A stretch of 64,000 nt of DNA. It comes from Apostichopus japonicus. Its lineage: Eukaryota; Echinodermata; Holothuroidea; Aspidochirotida; Stichopodidae. Position 1 is the first letter of the stretch; each line of letters begins with the position of its first letter. The position numbers and the translations under genes were made by a program. The DNA is taken from contig NC_092567.1 of the NCBI RefSeq assembly GCF_037975245.1, forward strand, positions 14,586,876 through 14,650,875. The letters are read 5' to 3'. Below are positions 1 through 12,050 of the stretch, piece by piece. A model generated the notes under the pieces. That model had not been told where the DNA came from, searched no databases, and saw nothing but the letters and a program-made list of their open reading frames with translations.

Positions 1-339
1 TCACATCACCATCTCATACTAGCATATACCAAGTGAGTGTGGTGTTTTCGTGGGGTGTGGGGGTTTGGGGCTCTGGGAAATGAGTGAGGGGAGGTGCAGA
101 GGCAGACAGGTTATGGTTAACAGTTATCATTGGGTTCCCCCCACCATCAGTAGTCCAATCTCTCCAGTTACATATCTTTTCCCATATCAGAAGGGTGGAT
201 TTATTGCTATATTTCTTTTTGGTATAAGAGAAGGAGGGGCGGGGGAGGGGGGGAGGGATCACATTATAATTATTAAGGTGTGACTGGAGATCAGCGAATT
301 AGGGAAAAAGCTTTCCAGCATGCTGAATTGTAGACTCAC

Positions 340-432
340 CTGGTATTTGTTTACAGAAGGTGACTATCCTTTTGATGTAAATGGCCAAAGCTTCCGAAAC
401 GACTGAACTCCATAATTCTCTTCCATCCATAC
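340..432 (-). CDS. Nuclear receptor exon: LBD helix 3
   Basis: The 93-nt exon lies between acceptor ctcttttgtag and donor G|gtgagt. It reads MDGRELWSSVVSEALAIYIK then RIVTFCKQIP plus one base. The ending corresponds to the signature end of helix 3, just before the loop and helix 4 (VEFAKxIPGF in Rev-erb/E75, ITEYAKNIPGF in PPAR), with the split glycine completing IPG. The tryptophan near the start matches the W in Rev-erb and ROR helix 3 regions. Helix 3 lines the ligand pocket and helps form the coactivator groove. Both ends are phase 1, and the start completes a glycine codon with the linker exon. The remaining LBD exons must lie left of the window, so the gene is open at this side. Confidence 0.92.
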
Positions 433-528
433 CTACAAAAGAGAACCACAAGAAGGTGAGATGACATGTTGCCACAAAAGTTCAGTTATTACATTTTATA
501 TTCTACACATCTTTCCATCACTACTCTA

Positions 529-780
529 GGAGTGTTAGCTCAGTGGTTTACGCAAGGGCCTTTCAATTATAAGGTCCCGAGTTCGAGCCACTCCAAGATT
601 AATGTATTTCGTCCAGTTACAGAGTTGCTGACAATTGACAATTCATAATCATGGACGTTAAATATGAATCTGAGAGACTGACTTCGGTCAGCTTGCGGCT
701 TTGATAAGTCAATGATGGCTTCTTCACCAGTTCCTGCTTGAAGGAGGATCTAAAATACATACATACATACACGCATACAC
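529..780 (+). mobile_element. tRNA-derived SINE with (ATAC)n tail
   Basis: The head (529-594) has a 6-bp acceptor-like pairing GGAGTG/CACTCC, an A box TTAGCTCAGTGG (535-546), D-stem GCTC/GGGC and a B box GAGTTCGAGCC (579-589). The T-stem does not pair, so it is not a functional tRNA. A unique body of about 155 bases follows, and an ATAC microsatellite tail (about 754-775) closes it. It lies 97 bp upstream of the helix 3 exon, in antisense orientation. Confidence 0.75.
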
Positions 781-1214
781 TTAGAGCAGTTTTGCGTGTC
801 TGGTCAACAATTTTACCAATAGCTGCTGAGTATTGATCAGAATAAAATTACAATCAATCAATATGGGATGCCCTCCCTCCCACATCTGTACTTCACTAAA
901 TACAACTTCATGAATTCACTAACAAATCTATCCAATACTCGACATTCTGTTGCTGGACACCGTTACACATTACTACCCATCGACATTCAAAAATAACACT
1001 AACTTCATTATTAAAAATCAAATTGACCAAATCAAGGTAATAACCTGCGTTTCATGGATTATTCATAACGAGCAGCATCACTAAATCAAAATCAAATCAT
1101 AAATCTCTGTTTCACTTCTTCCTATTCTGGCTTCTAACTTTCTGAGAAAAATTTCATGAAACCAAGTACTAAAGTTACAAATAACGGAGTAACACCCTTC
1201 CCTGTACTACCCTG

Positions 1215-1770
1215 TATATATTCCTACTTTAATCCATGTACATGAAACTACCCCATAGCTTCCTGCTTTAATCCATGTACATAAAGCTACCCGGTACCTT
1301 GCTGCTTTAATCCATGTACATAAAACTACCACGTACCTTGCTGCTTTAATCCATGTACATGAAACTACCCCATAGCTTCCTGCTTTAATCCATGTACATA
1401 AAGCTACCCGGTACCTTGCTGCTTTAATCCATGTACATGAAACTACCCCATAGCTTCCTGCTTTAATCCATGTACATAAAACTACCCCGTACCTTGCTGC
1501 TTTAATCCATGTACATGAAACTACCCCATAGCTTCCTGCTTTAATCCATGTACATAAAACTACCCCGTACCTTGCTGCTTTAATCCATGTACATGAAACT
1601 ACCCGTACCTTGAGCTGCTTTAATCCATGTACATGGAACTATCCCGTATATTGCTGCTTTAATCTATATACATGAAACTACCCCGTACCTTGCTACTTTA
1701 ATCCATGTACGTGAAACTACCCCGTACCTTGCTACTTTAATCCATGTACGTGAAACTACCCTGTATCTTT
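1215..1770. repeat. Minisatellite, about 40-bp unit, about 14 copies
   Basis: Unit contains CTGCTTTAATCCATGTACAT followed by GAAACTACCCC. Two unit types (CATAGCTTC and CGTACCTTG) alternate in part of the array, giving an 80-bp higher-order repeat. Confidence 0.95.
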
Positions 1771-1797
1771 GAGTTGGTTAACATCTTTCTTCAATGA

Positions 1798-1914
1798 TGA
1801 TGAACACACAAACAGGTCCAAACCAAAGGTTGCTTTAGCTTCACTTGCAATTACGCTACCCTTTGGTTTGGAGTAGGTCTTCCTCCTCATCATAATGAAC
1901 ACACAAACAGGTCA
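1798..1914. repeat. Inverted repeat within a short direct duplication
   Basis: TCCAAACCAAAGG (1817-1829) and CCTTTGGTTTGGA (1860-1872) can form a 13-bp stem. A direct repeat ATGAACACACAAACAGGTC flanks them at about 1799 and 1894. Confidence 0.6.
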
Positions 1915-4900
1915 AGAGGTTAAAACCATAGTTAACCTCTTTCTCTACAGTCACGCTCGCTTTAAAATTGCAACTCATCGTTTCTATCCAGACGTAATTT
2001 GAACTCTGGATAACAGCTCGGGTTGTGCAATCGCATAAAATATCAAATGTGGTTTAATTGGTCAGATACACCTAAAGGATGAAGATATGTTACCTAGACT
2101 CAAATCAAGGAAAACTCAATCCAGGAAGCTATTCTCAAGTTTCTATACCAAGAAGAGATTTCTATGTTTAATTTCACTGCATGTTTTCGGTAACTGCTGG
2201 GGAAGGGAAGTACTTCTTCTCAAGTTAACTAACTTCTTTTTAAGTTCACCAAGTAAAGCAACATCAACCATCGACTACTCACACTCTATATTACATTGCC
2301 AAACTTGTGCATTATGAGTAGAACCCCTGTGACAGATCTTACGCGGTACAGGTAGGACCCTTGCAATGCCATCCGCGAATTATCAGGTCACACATCCGGA
2401 GTCTATGGATGCCAAGTTCTTCAATGCCGCCCTCAGTCCCTTTTGGGGAAGCATTTTGTACGGTAGTCTTGAGTATTAGAACCTTGGTTATAATTTATTC
2501 ACACTCTTTCAACCTAAGTTGCTTATTTAGCATTTTCTTAAAATTGTATTATAAGTAACAATGACGTCACTTTCTTAAATTTTGGATGCATGTTTTTTCT
2601 TTTGAAGTTTACACTCCTAAGCTTCCTATTTATAAACTATACTGGAATGCACTAAAACTGCAGTGTAGCAAATTTTATGCTCTGCCCTCCTCAACCCCTC
2701 CCACCCCCTTCCCACTCCCCTCCCCTCCCCTCCCCTCCATCTCTCCCTCCATATATAATATTGTCACAATTGTGGACATTCCATTTTCCTATTAATATGT
2801 AGCTTTCTCAAATACTAACATACTTGCTACCTGAGCCCTTTCCTGCAGCAATCAAACTTCCTTCTTTGAGATTCATCCAAGTTTGTCCGGGACTCCGGGA
2901 GGGAAGTTTCTAAATTCTTTTTCTCTTTCCGTTAAATGGTTAAATTAATGGCAATACGGTCTCGAATTTGTCCAGACGGCAAAATGAAATCTTTCCCCAT
3001 ACGTCTAATATTGGTTATGAATAAGTAAGGGTACTTTGAAACACTGTTCTCTAATCTTGACATGCCATTAAGACAAATAACACCTATTTCTTATTATTGA
3101 TACATCACAAATAAACGTGAGGAGAGGAGGGGATATTACATATCGCCATGGAAATGCCATTGTCCTGTACCCAGAGTTCAGCTCAGACAAACTCGTACGA
3201 CGTATAACAGTCTAGAGTACTAAACTACGTAATATTTCCTCGTCTGCAAAATGTATTTTAATATCTCCTATCGACACAGACGAACCAGGATGAGTGAGGC
3301 AAAACTTCGAATGACGGTAGAGATTGTATGGCAGTTTGCTAATCACGGGCCTGACCTAAAATTAGTGTCTCCCTTTGTCCGTTTCGAGTCGGAGGCACGG
3401 CTTTCTTTTACCCACAATGCATCTTAATTGAAATCGAAGCACCGGTTGAGGATTCAGCGATACAAATATAATCAATTGATTAGGTCTCGAGTGAGTCGTA
3501 TATCAGTTATTGGAAACCTCGAGGGATAACACGAGGACGAGAGCAGAATAAACAGGTATGTAAAAACGCCCATCATCATGAAAGTAAAAGAATGCATTAT
3601 ACCACCGCATCTAGATAAGTTTACAACAAGCCACAGGGCCCATCTTCAGAAGAAACCCAAGAACATTATATGTAAAGGGGTAGTATGTTAAGTGAGTGAC
3701 CGGGGAATGGTGGTAATTATTTGTACAGAGAGAGGACTATGTATATGTTGAAATCACGAATCTTTACCCTGCCATGAAAAAAATACGGGCATTGCTGGTC
3801 AGTCTTAGTCATTATTTTAAAGTGATTTGACATTCTGCCTTTTTATGGGAGAGGGAAGGGAAAAAGGGGGGGAAGAGGAAGGGAATGGGGGGAGGAAAGG
3901 GTTAGGAAGGATTTCATCACCCTTGTCTTTATAGGTGTTAAATACTTTCATGCAAAAATGACATGAAATCGACATTTCATTGTGTACAGATCTAGAAAGT
4001 GAACTTTGTACCATCCTCAGAAACAATGCTGAGCTATTTATTGCAAGTGTATGTATAATAATAATCAAAATAACAATAATAATCAATTATTATTATATTA
4101 TTATATTATATATTATATCATTATATGTTAATCAACGAAAGGCTTTGTCTGTCTCAGAATTTAAGGGTTATAAATATCATAATGACTAGTTGACTAATTG
4201 ACAAATTGTTTTCTTTTTCAAACTTTTTATTCAAAAAACATAGACAAAAAGGAAAGTGGCATGCTATACTCAACAATCCATTAAGTAATATTCAAAGCAA
4301 GGTAAAAAAAAATAAATACATGTACCCTCTTGATCACCCACCCCACCCCCTCCTACCCTCTACTTGATGAGTTCTATAAAGTCATATTTTCAGATCTGTT
4401 TAGATCTGTGACTCAGACCGATATTGTCATCGATTACATCCAATCTCTCTCCGTACAATGTTATTGAGTTCAGTGTTCTTTTCGCAACTCCGTCGTCGAT
4501 CGGGTTGATGGTTGCCACGGTGATGTACCTTTTTTATTAAACATTGAGGACGAAAGTGGCACAGATGGACATGAGACCATCCCAGCAGCATATATGGTCC
4601 AGACTCTACAATTGGCAGACACTAGCAGTAGAAGTAGTCTTGGCCTAAATACATACACTAGAGGAAACTTGAGACCGGTTCTTTAGTACATACACAGGTA
4701 TGACGTCATGCAAATGATTAGCTCCTGAGTGTTAAAATGAAGTGGTTTTCGTCAGGATCGATTCTTCGAGACTTAAAGACCCGCCCCCTTAATCCCATGA
4801 CCGTCCACAACAGAGACAGTCACTTGAGAAACATGGCACCCATAGCCCTCACTCACTCTTCAGAAACTATCTCTCTAATTTGAATGGGACAATTTATCAA

Positions 4901-5675
4901 AAACTACCAAGAAACTATAGACAATCAATATATTGGTGTCCTATTTTTTCTGAGCAGAAAAAGGAAAAACAAGAAAATTGTTCTGGACATATTTTGGGGT
5001 GCAGCTTTTGGCTTGGAAAACTCTTTCAGTTATGCAGTAAATCATGGAACATAAAACTTCTAGGTGATTCACAGGGCTTACTTTTCAAGGGATGGCACTC
5101 ATTAAATATGTATAAAAGCTAACATGACTTGGCTACTACACATGACATTCCAAACTTTTTATAACTTTTACCTGCTGAGGACTCAACCTATGGTTTGTAG
5201 TTGCCAGTACAAAACTTAAGGTAATTATAAACTTATAAGGTTTAATCATGAAGGTTTAACTATGATCTTAAGGTTTGATAAAAAGTAGTCTCTGTAAAAT
5301 AGTACATGATAAGATGGTGTTGAAATAATTAAGGTGCAAGGTGTGGGGAGCAGGAGAGAAGGGGTGAGGGCAGGGTGGGGTTGCAAAAGGGAATATGGTG
5401 TGCCCCAAAATCCATGTGACACTTCAACTAGCTTTAATAGGAAAAGATCAGAAAAGACACATATTTGTACGAACAACTGGAAACCCTTTTTCCGAACTCG
5501 CTTTGCCTAATTGTACTAAGGAATGTAGGTCAAACTGTGTAATTCTCTTTATAGTTTTACTTTGTAAAAAATTTCCTTTCGTTCAAAGAAGGGAGGCTTT
5601 AGGGAGGTGTGGGGGGGGGTGCTTGGGTGGATGGGTTGGGTGACAATATTGTACTTCTCCACCTGTTTCTAACAG

Positions 5676-5777
5676 GAGGTTTTCTATGAGATGCAGACTC
5701 TAAATGTCGTTGTTGGCCTTCCTCATTACTGTATGCATGCACAGTTCTTGGTGCACAAAGCTGAAAAGAGTCTCTGA
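5676..5777 (+). CDS. Candidate terminal exon ending in ...HAQFLVHKAEKSL (unidentified)
   Basis: Following a cctgtttctaacag acceptor, a frame of 33 codons reads EVFYEMQTLNVVVGLPHYCM then HAQFLVHKAEKSL and stops. The composition is unusually protein-like for this window. A good donor (CCAG|gtaagt) further down at about 5890 suggests that it might instead be non-coding or part of a dispersed repeat. No family recognised. Confidence 0.2.
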   Translation, partial: EVFYEMQTLNVVVGLPHYCMHAQFLVHKAEKSL

Positions 5778-6046
5778 ATCTGACAGTACACCTATCCACT
5801 GAGTAGATCATCTGTACCCATTGGGAATGAAACCAACTGAATCTACAGTAAAGAAATTGGCTATAAGTTGTATCTGTGGTGAGGAGCCAGGTAAGTGAGC
5901 AAGCACAGTAGGTTATTGCAAACCTCCCCCCCCCCCCCCCACAAGAAAAATACCACACAGAATTTTTTCATGAATAAATAAATAAACAAAAAAACAGTGT
6001 TTAGTCACTTTGTTTTAGGTTTCCTCTTTATTCATTGTTAGATAGC

Positions 6047-6715
6047 TGTACTAATACAACTGCAGTGTCTGTCTGTGTGTCAGACTGTTCGTTGTTATGA
6101 TTGTGCATACACCGCTGTACTAATACAACTGCAGTGTCTGTCTGTCTGTGTGTCAGACTGTTCGTTGTTATGATTGTGCATACACCGCTGTACTAATACA
6201 ACTGCAGTGTCTGTCTGTCTGTGTGTCAGACTGTTCGTTGTCATGACTGTGCATACCCCGCTGTACTAATGCAACTGCAGTGTCCGTCTGTCTGTCTGTG
6301 TGTCAGACTGTTCGTTGTTATGATTGTGCATACACCGCTGTACTAATACAACTGCAGTGTCTGTCTGTCTGTGTGTCAGACTGTTCGTTGTTATGATTGT
6401 GCATACACCGCTGTACTAATACAACTGCAGTGTCTGTCTGTCTGTCTGTGTGTCAGACTGTTCGTTGTTATGATTGTGCATACACCGCTGTACTAATACA
6501 ACTGCAGTGTCTGTCTGTCTGTGTGTCAGACTGTTCGTTGTCATGATTGTGCATACCCCGCTGTACTAATACAACTGCAGTGTCTGTCTGTCTGTCTGTG
6601 TGTCAGACTGTTCGTTGTTATGATTGTGCATACACCGCTGTACTAATACAACTGCAGTGTCTGTCTGTCTGTGTGTCAGACTGTTCGTTGTTATGATTGT
6701 GCATACACCGCTGTA
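6047..6715. repeat. Minisatellite, about 74-bp unit, about 9 copies
   Basis: Unit runs from TGTACTAATACAACTGCAG through a variable (TCTG)n to GTTCGTTG and GATTGTGCATACACCGC. Copies differ mainly in TCTG number, showing slippage inside each unit. Confidence 0.96.
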
Positions 6716-7416
6716 GTGCAAACCTCTTACCATTAGTCGCCCATCCAGCCGTCATCCAACACAGTAATATGCAATCTACCTGGAGCCACAAATTTATAAC
6801 AATTACTGTTATTTTATCTTGTGGCGGCATAGATAACAAATTCACAGACCTCTCGGTTTGATATCATACCTACAACAGTTTCCTATTTTCCTTTTTCTGG
6901 AACTCATTTTTAATATAATCGAGTTTGATTTGACAAACCGTGCAGATTAAATCGTAGGTGCCTCCACTAATTCAAATTTGAAGATAAAGCCATAACTTTC
7001 ACCCGGCGACTGATTTCACCTATAAAGTATTCCATCTCTTCCCTTCAAATCAGTCAATTTTAGACTCAGCAGATTTAAGGGTCCAAGCTGACAGAGAAAA
7101 TCCAGCCAATAGCCCAGGGTAAGAAAAACAACTCCTCTCCTAGAAACCTGACAATACCCTTACATGAAATTAAGTTATGGACAAGTAATTCTTTGTTGAA
7201 AGACAAAGTGCATAAATAGGTATGAAATTGTCACTGACAATCTGTGACTGTCAGGAATAGTGGAATTCCCCGGGGCAAAAAAAAACTGCTGCTCTGTTTA
7301 TAACATTTCACAGTGTAAGACACTGTGAAGTGTATTCAAGAGAGAATTATGCAATCGTAACAATTAATCTAACCATGTTTAGAAGGAATGCTAGATACAA
7401 TCTTTACTTTTCTCAG

Positions 7417-7482
7417 CGGATTCGTCGTCGAATAAAGGTAACCGCAGCCGTCGAGCGTGTGATGTACAACGTCTCCACAAAG
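7417..7482 (+). CDS. Candidate 66-nt plus-strand exon (unidentified)
   Basis: A CpG-rich 66-nt segment is framed by acceptor cttttctcag and donor AAG|gtgaga, both good. One frame reads RIRRRIKVTAAVERVMYNVS TK; another reads DSSSNKGNRSRRACDVQRLH and is also open. An internal AAG|gtaacc is a second possible donor. No neighbour exon was found and I assign no function. Confidence 0.25.
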
Positions 7483-7741
7483 GTGAGAAAAAAAAATCAT
7501 AATCCATTTAGGAGATATTATGGTTTAAAGATCCTGTGTCAGGAGGCTGCCACTTTGCAACTGTGTGATAATGTCATAGAGCCATTAAGAGGTGAAACAT
7601 TTTACATTGCCTTTGTTTCTGGTTTCTAAACTTCAAGGTGAATACATATAAAATTAGAGATTTTCATGAAAATAATGCCAATATTTGGGTCATATTAAAG
7701 ACTTCGATGTTTTACAATTAGCAGTGGTAAAACCATATATC

Positions 7742-7955
7742 AAGCTCTACTTGTACTCAAACCGAGGGAGTTCTATTTCTACTCAAACAGAGGGGAGTTC
7801 TACTTGTAATCAAACTGAGGGGGAGTTCTACTTGTACTCAAACTGAGGGGAGATCTACTTGTACTCAAACCGAGGCGAGTTCTACTTGTACTCAAACCGA
7901 GGGAGCTCTACTTGTACTCAAACTGAGGGGGAGCTCTTCTTGTACTCAAACCGGG
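7742..7955. repeat. Minisatellite, about 27-bp unit, about 8 copies
   Basis: Unit is close to CTACTTGTACTCAAACCGAG plus GGGAGTT. The array ends in a 14-base G run. Confidence 0.93.
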
Positions 7956-8078
7956 GGGGGGGGGGGAAACTACTTCCCTATAGTATAATGTACTTTGAAT
8001 GTATGATTCACATACAAACCTATTACAGCAACTAATTAAGCTAATTGCAGATTTTTGGAACAAAGAAAAAGCGGGAAA

Positions 8079-8082
<4 letters not shown>

Positions 8083-8113
<31 letters not shown>
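8083..8113. repeat. (TA)n microsatellite
   Basis: About 15 perfect TA dinucleotides. Confidence 0.95.
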
Positions 8114-8118
<5 letters not shown>

Positions 8119-9315
8119 ATTATACAGAACACTCCTCGATCAAGTGACTTTTTAGTGACTGTGTAAACCTGCAGAAAAATAAGGTTATGAAAGGCAACCA
8201 CCTTGTTTATAAAGATGTAAATGTTTGGTCTTATGTTCCTTTTGTTTCATTAACGCTGGGTCTGGATACAAAATATCCTTGATATATTTAATAGTGTCAT
8301 TATTCATCTTCCCTCTCCTGTCTATTAATTAATCCAATCCAGCTGCTTAATTGAAGAGAGTAACTTTTAAATGTTTTTCCAAGTCTCAAATGTAGTGTTT
8401 TACTGAAGAATTCCCTGAAGATAAGCTCTCACTGGCGATTGGGGAGATGATAGTGTAATGAAGCAAGTTTACTAAGACCAGTTTCTATATGAAAAAATGT
8501 ATTCACTAAGGTGAACAGAGGATTTGTGATAATTTTTGAACATTGTCAATAATCTCTCCTTCACCTTATTGATAAACTATTGTGAAAATTAGTACAAATC
8601 TTCTGTCACCATCATATCAAACTAAAATGTGGTCCATATCTAAAAAACTGTTTTAATATCAGATCCACTCATCAATTATAAAGTTAGTTTGTTTCAGGGG
8701 AGGGGGTGGATGGGGGAGGGGACAAAAACCTCTTCTTTAATACACATTTTTTTAGCTTCACTGTAAACAAAGCTCCCATAACATGTCCAGTCCATATTTT
8801 TTTCAATCAAGAAAGTTTTAAGAACTTGGATGGTGATGTTAAAGAGTTGCCAAAAATATGCTTAGCTCTGATCATATTTAGTTAGGGGCACTGCACAACA
8901 TATCAGCATTGTTGACAATGGCCATGCAGTCTTCACTGATACACATGGTGCATTATATTGCTAGTGACAGCATAAAGGTAAAAGGTAAACCAAAACTCCA
9001 ATGTTATTCAATTACACGCTTCTCTATAAAGCTAGCACACGTTTGGAATTTAATTAATAAATTTGACTATAACCATGTTAGTCATTATTTCTCAGCTAAA
9101 TAATTAGTTTTCAAAGATTGTGGTTTACATTCTGATACAGTGAGCAACTAATTTTTGCCTTCAATCATGCCACCAAGATTTTTTTTATGAATATTTGATT
9201 TGCGATGAATGCTGCAGAAAAATAATACCCTGCAGTTTTAACACAATAACTTATTGTTATTCTGTAGTACTCTGTGATTCGTGGTACCTCTTCTTAGCAA
9301 CTGCATGCCCTTGGC

Positions 9316-9342
9316 ATTGGATTTCTGACGTCAGCCGATTGG
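9316..9342. promoter_or_regulatory. CRE-like palindrome flanked by inverted CCAAT boxes
   Basis: A perfect TGACGTCA (9326-9333) sits between two ATTGG motifs (9316-9320 and 9338-9342). CREB/ATF and NF-Y sites often cluster this way in promoters. It lies 400 bp from the candidate first exon at 9744-9798 but downstream of it on the minus strand, so an intronic enhancer or a plus-strand promoter are both possible. Confidence 0.3.
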
Positions 9343-9743
9343 TTGGAAACCAAGGCAAACCCGATTCAAGGTTACAGTTTTTCGCTACAGTTGCATGTCA
9401 ACCCATCACGACGGCGCTCTTAAAAAAACACACTTTTTTTTTGATGGCTGAAGGTATTGCTAAGTTTAATTAAGCATATATACTACGCACTCTCTCTCCA
9501 TCTATCTATGTCTTTCGACGTGAATTCTCCTCGCGATGCGCATACGTATATACTTTGAAAGGGATCTCGGCAAACGACTTCATCAGCAAGAAAACATGAC
9601 AACCTTGCTTTTCAAAAGCAGGTTGCATTAACAAATTGTTAACGGGAGACCGACGCACTTACGGAGCGGCCATGAGATGTCCAGCCCAAGGTCAAACACC
9701 TAATCTAGGGACGGAGGAAGAGAGTCTAGCGTGCATTGCTTAC

Positions 9744-9798
9744 TTTCTTGAAGCACCCTCCCGTTGCTCTGATTACAGAACCAACCTTGACGACACAT
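9744..9798 (-). CDS. Candidate first coding exon MCRQGWF... (unidentified)
   Basis: From an ATG at 9798 the minus strand reads MCRQGWFCNQSNGRVLQE and one further base, then a good donor A|gtaagc. The surroundings (9.6-9.96 kb) are richer in CpG than the flanks, as promoters often are. The phase-1 end would join in frame to the helix 3 exon at 432, giving a receptor form without a DNA-binding domain. That link is inference from phase alone (a one-in-three coincidence). The short peptide has no recognisable family. Confidence 0.2.
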
Positions 9799-11330
9799 CC
9801 CGTAATTCTCGCCGGATTTGATATGATTTCGATCGTAAAGAAATGACGCAGAGTTATCATTGATATGCGTTTTGAAGGATACACAAAACTAGGCACGTGT
9901 GTAATATATATGAAGAGCAGATAATGCGGCTCGCAGCGCCGTAGGTTCGACCTCCGAGAAATCATTTTATCCGGGCATTTTTTTTCTCTTTTTTTTTGTT
10001 GTTGGCGAAACTGAGTAAGGTTGAAGGCAAATTAAAAAAAACATTGAAGAGATTTAGCAAGATTCCACACCATTGAAAAACCAAGCTGGAAACATGGAAA
10101 AGACTGTTATGAAACAAGACTCTTTTTTTTTTTTTCATGTTGCAAGTTGAGTAAAAAGCTTAATTTTCTTGAGGGCAGAATTTGCTTTATACTAGAAAGG
10201 GATATATTCCTTTATTGGATTTTACGCAGATAAAGGGTTCTACCAAATGCAAGCAGTCGGTTAACATATCTTCACTCAGAAATTATCAATGAATATACCA
10301 TTAAAATTTTTAGAGAAAAAAACAACACACAACACAAACAGGGTCTCATGTACTATTGTAAGTGGCCTTCAAAGAAGTAGAGATGGATGGCCAAATTAAA
10401 GAAACTTAATATACATGCCAGACTATGTCTGTGTGCCATTGCCATAGCAACCGATCAATAGTATCTACCTCATCCTTGGCTAGCAAATTTATAATTTACT
10501 TTAGTAATTTCCTTACATTTATTTCATGTTATCTCTGAAAGAACAGAGGTTGTGAAAAAAAAGTTCAGAATGTGGATAGCATATATTTATCAAACCGGAG
10601 CTTCAATGATGAAAAATCTCAGAAAAAGACGCCAACACTTCTGCTAGTAATTTAAGAAATTGATGATTTATGAAGGGCAAATGTTTTTTCTTGAAGTGAG
10701 ACAAGTGGGCCATGCTCCCACTACTGGATTTAATACATTTCCCTTTGCCAAAGGTTGATATGCTATCCCCATATGAAAGGTTTTAATGCCAGGACTCATG
10801 AGCCTTCCTGTAAAGGCCAAATAAAGAACAGTATGAACACATCTGGCTAAATAGAGGGCTGTGCTCTGTTTAATCAATACAAGTCAGGAAAAAAGTTTGG
10901 CAGAATTTTAGAGCCAAGAAGATCGTAATCATTCATGCAATACCAGCAATAGATTTTGCAGCTATGAATTTTCTTCTCTCATTAACAATCCAGCTCATTA
11001 ATGTATTGATTCAACCTTTCATCTGCAAATATCACCAACATTTGTTTATACATTTTACAAGTGCTTGTTTGGGCTTGGATGCAAATATAATGAAATGTCT
11101 CAATGACAGATTCATCACAATTTAATGGAATCATTTTATTATGTTTTTTTTTTATGATTGTCATCTTTAATGAGGGTAGTCCTGCTCAGTGCAAAAGCAC
11201 TGCTTTCCAGAGGAGCCCTCATAATAACATATCACTACGTGAAGACGACATTTTCTGATACATGTTCCCGTATCGGTAAACTTGCTGTATAAATTGCTCC
11301 CATGAGAAAAAAGTCTGCATGTGACCTTAC

Positions 11331-11427
11331 CGTTAATAGCATCTTCTACGAAAGTACTGTCAGACACTGGACTATCGTCTAGATCTCTCCGTTTCCGTTT
11401 ACCGGTGAGAAAATCTGTTAATTCGGG
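11331..11427 (-). CDS. Nuclear receptor exon: linker between LBD helices 1 and 3
   Basis: The 97-nt exon has a strong acceptor (cttttcttcgcag) and donor (G|gtaagg). It encodes PELTDFLTGKRKRRDLDDS, then PVSDSTFVEDAIN plus one base. Entry at phase 0 and exit at phase 1 are exactly what is needed to connect the helix 1 exon with the helix 3 exon. The joined text KSY-PELTDFLTGK is comparable to the KSFPL...ILTGK stretch between helices 1 and 2 in PPARs. The linker is highly charged and variable, as is usual here. A 28.2-kb intron separates it from the helix 1 exon. Its acceptor lies at the edge of a 107-bp tandem array that copies the same splice site. On its own this peptide would not be recognisable; the call rests on phase, splice sites and context. 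Confidence 0.85.
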
Positions 11428-12050
11428 CTGCGAAGAAAAGAAAATGTGAACTATGAAATTTAATATATCCCTCCAAAATATATTAATTTTATTATTAATG
11501 ATTAATTCATGCAATTCATTCAATTCATTAATTCGGACTGCGGAGACAAGAAGAAAATGTGAAATATGAAATTTAATATCCCTCCAAAATATTTTAATTT
11601 TATTACTTTATGATCAATTCATTCATTCAATTCATTAATTTGGGCTGCGGAGACAAGAAGAAAATGTGAACTATGAAATTTAATATCCCTCCAAAATATT
11701 TTAATTTTATTACTTTATGATCAATTCATTCATTCAATTCATTAATTCGGACTGCGGAGGCAAGAAGAAAATGTGAACTATGAAATTTAATGTCCCTCCA
11801 AAATATTTTAATTTTATTACTTTATGATCAATTCATTCATTCAATTCATTAATTCGGGCTGCGGAGACAAGAAGAAAATGTGAACTATGAAATTTAATAT
11901 CCCTCCAAAATATTTTAATTTTATTACTTATATGATCAATTCATTCATACAATTCATTAATTCGGACTGCGGAGACAAGTAGAAAATGAACTATGAAATT
12001 TAATATCCCTCAAATATATATTAATCTTATTACTTTATGATTAATTCATT
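11421..12050 (-). repeat. 107-bp tandem array duplicating the linker-exon splice acceptor
   Basis: Six units, with ATTCGGxCTGCG starting at about 11421, 11531, 11638, 11745, 11852 and 11960. On the minus strand each unit carries a pyrimidine tract and CCGCAG followed by (T/C)CCGAATTAA, or one-base variants of it. The first unit is the real acceptor and first bases of the linker exon. The five upstream copies (AG ends near 11538, 11645, 11752, 11859 and 11967) are potential decoy acceptors; all read into a stop within a few codons. Confidence 0.92.

Larger units (their letters stand above)
433..11330 (-). other. Intron of the nuclear receptor gene (helix 3 side), 10.9 kb
   Basis: Bounded by the linker-exon donor and the helix 3 acceptor. 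It holds a SINE (529-780), minisatellites at 1215-1770, 6047-6715 and 7742-7955, (TA)n near 8083, several G or C homopolymers, and a CpG-richer patch at 9.3-9.96 kb. Apart from the low-confidence exon candidates listed separately, I see no coding sequence in it. The 2.0-5.6 kb and 10.0-11.3 kb parts show nothing I can name. Confidence 0.85.

Noticed and set aside
1215-1770. CRISPR-like regular spacing
   Set aside because: No unique spacers; it is a contiguous minisatellite in animal DNA.
5599-5958. Minus-strand 119-aa frame
   Set aside because: Its ends are poly-G/poly-C translations and the centre is antisense to a more protein-like plus frame.
9915-9965. Possible tRNA or SINE head (GGTTCGACCTCC)
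   Set aside because: Only the B box-like element is present; no A box, acceptor pairing or anticodon arm could be drawn.
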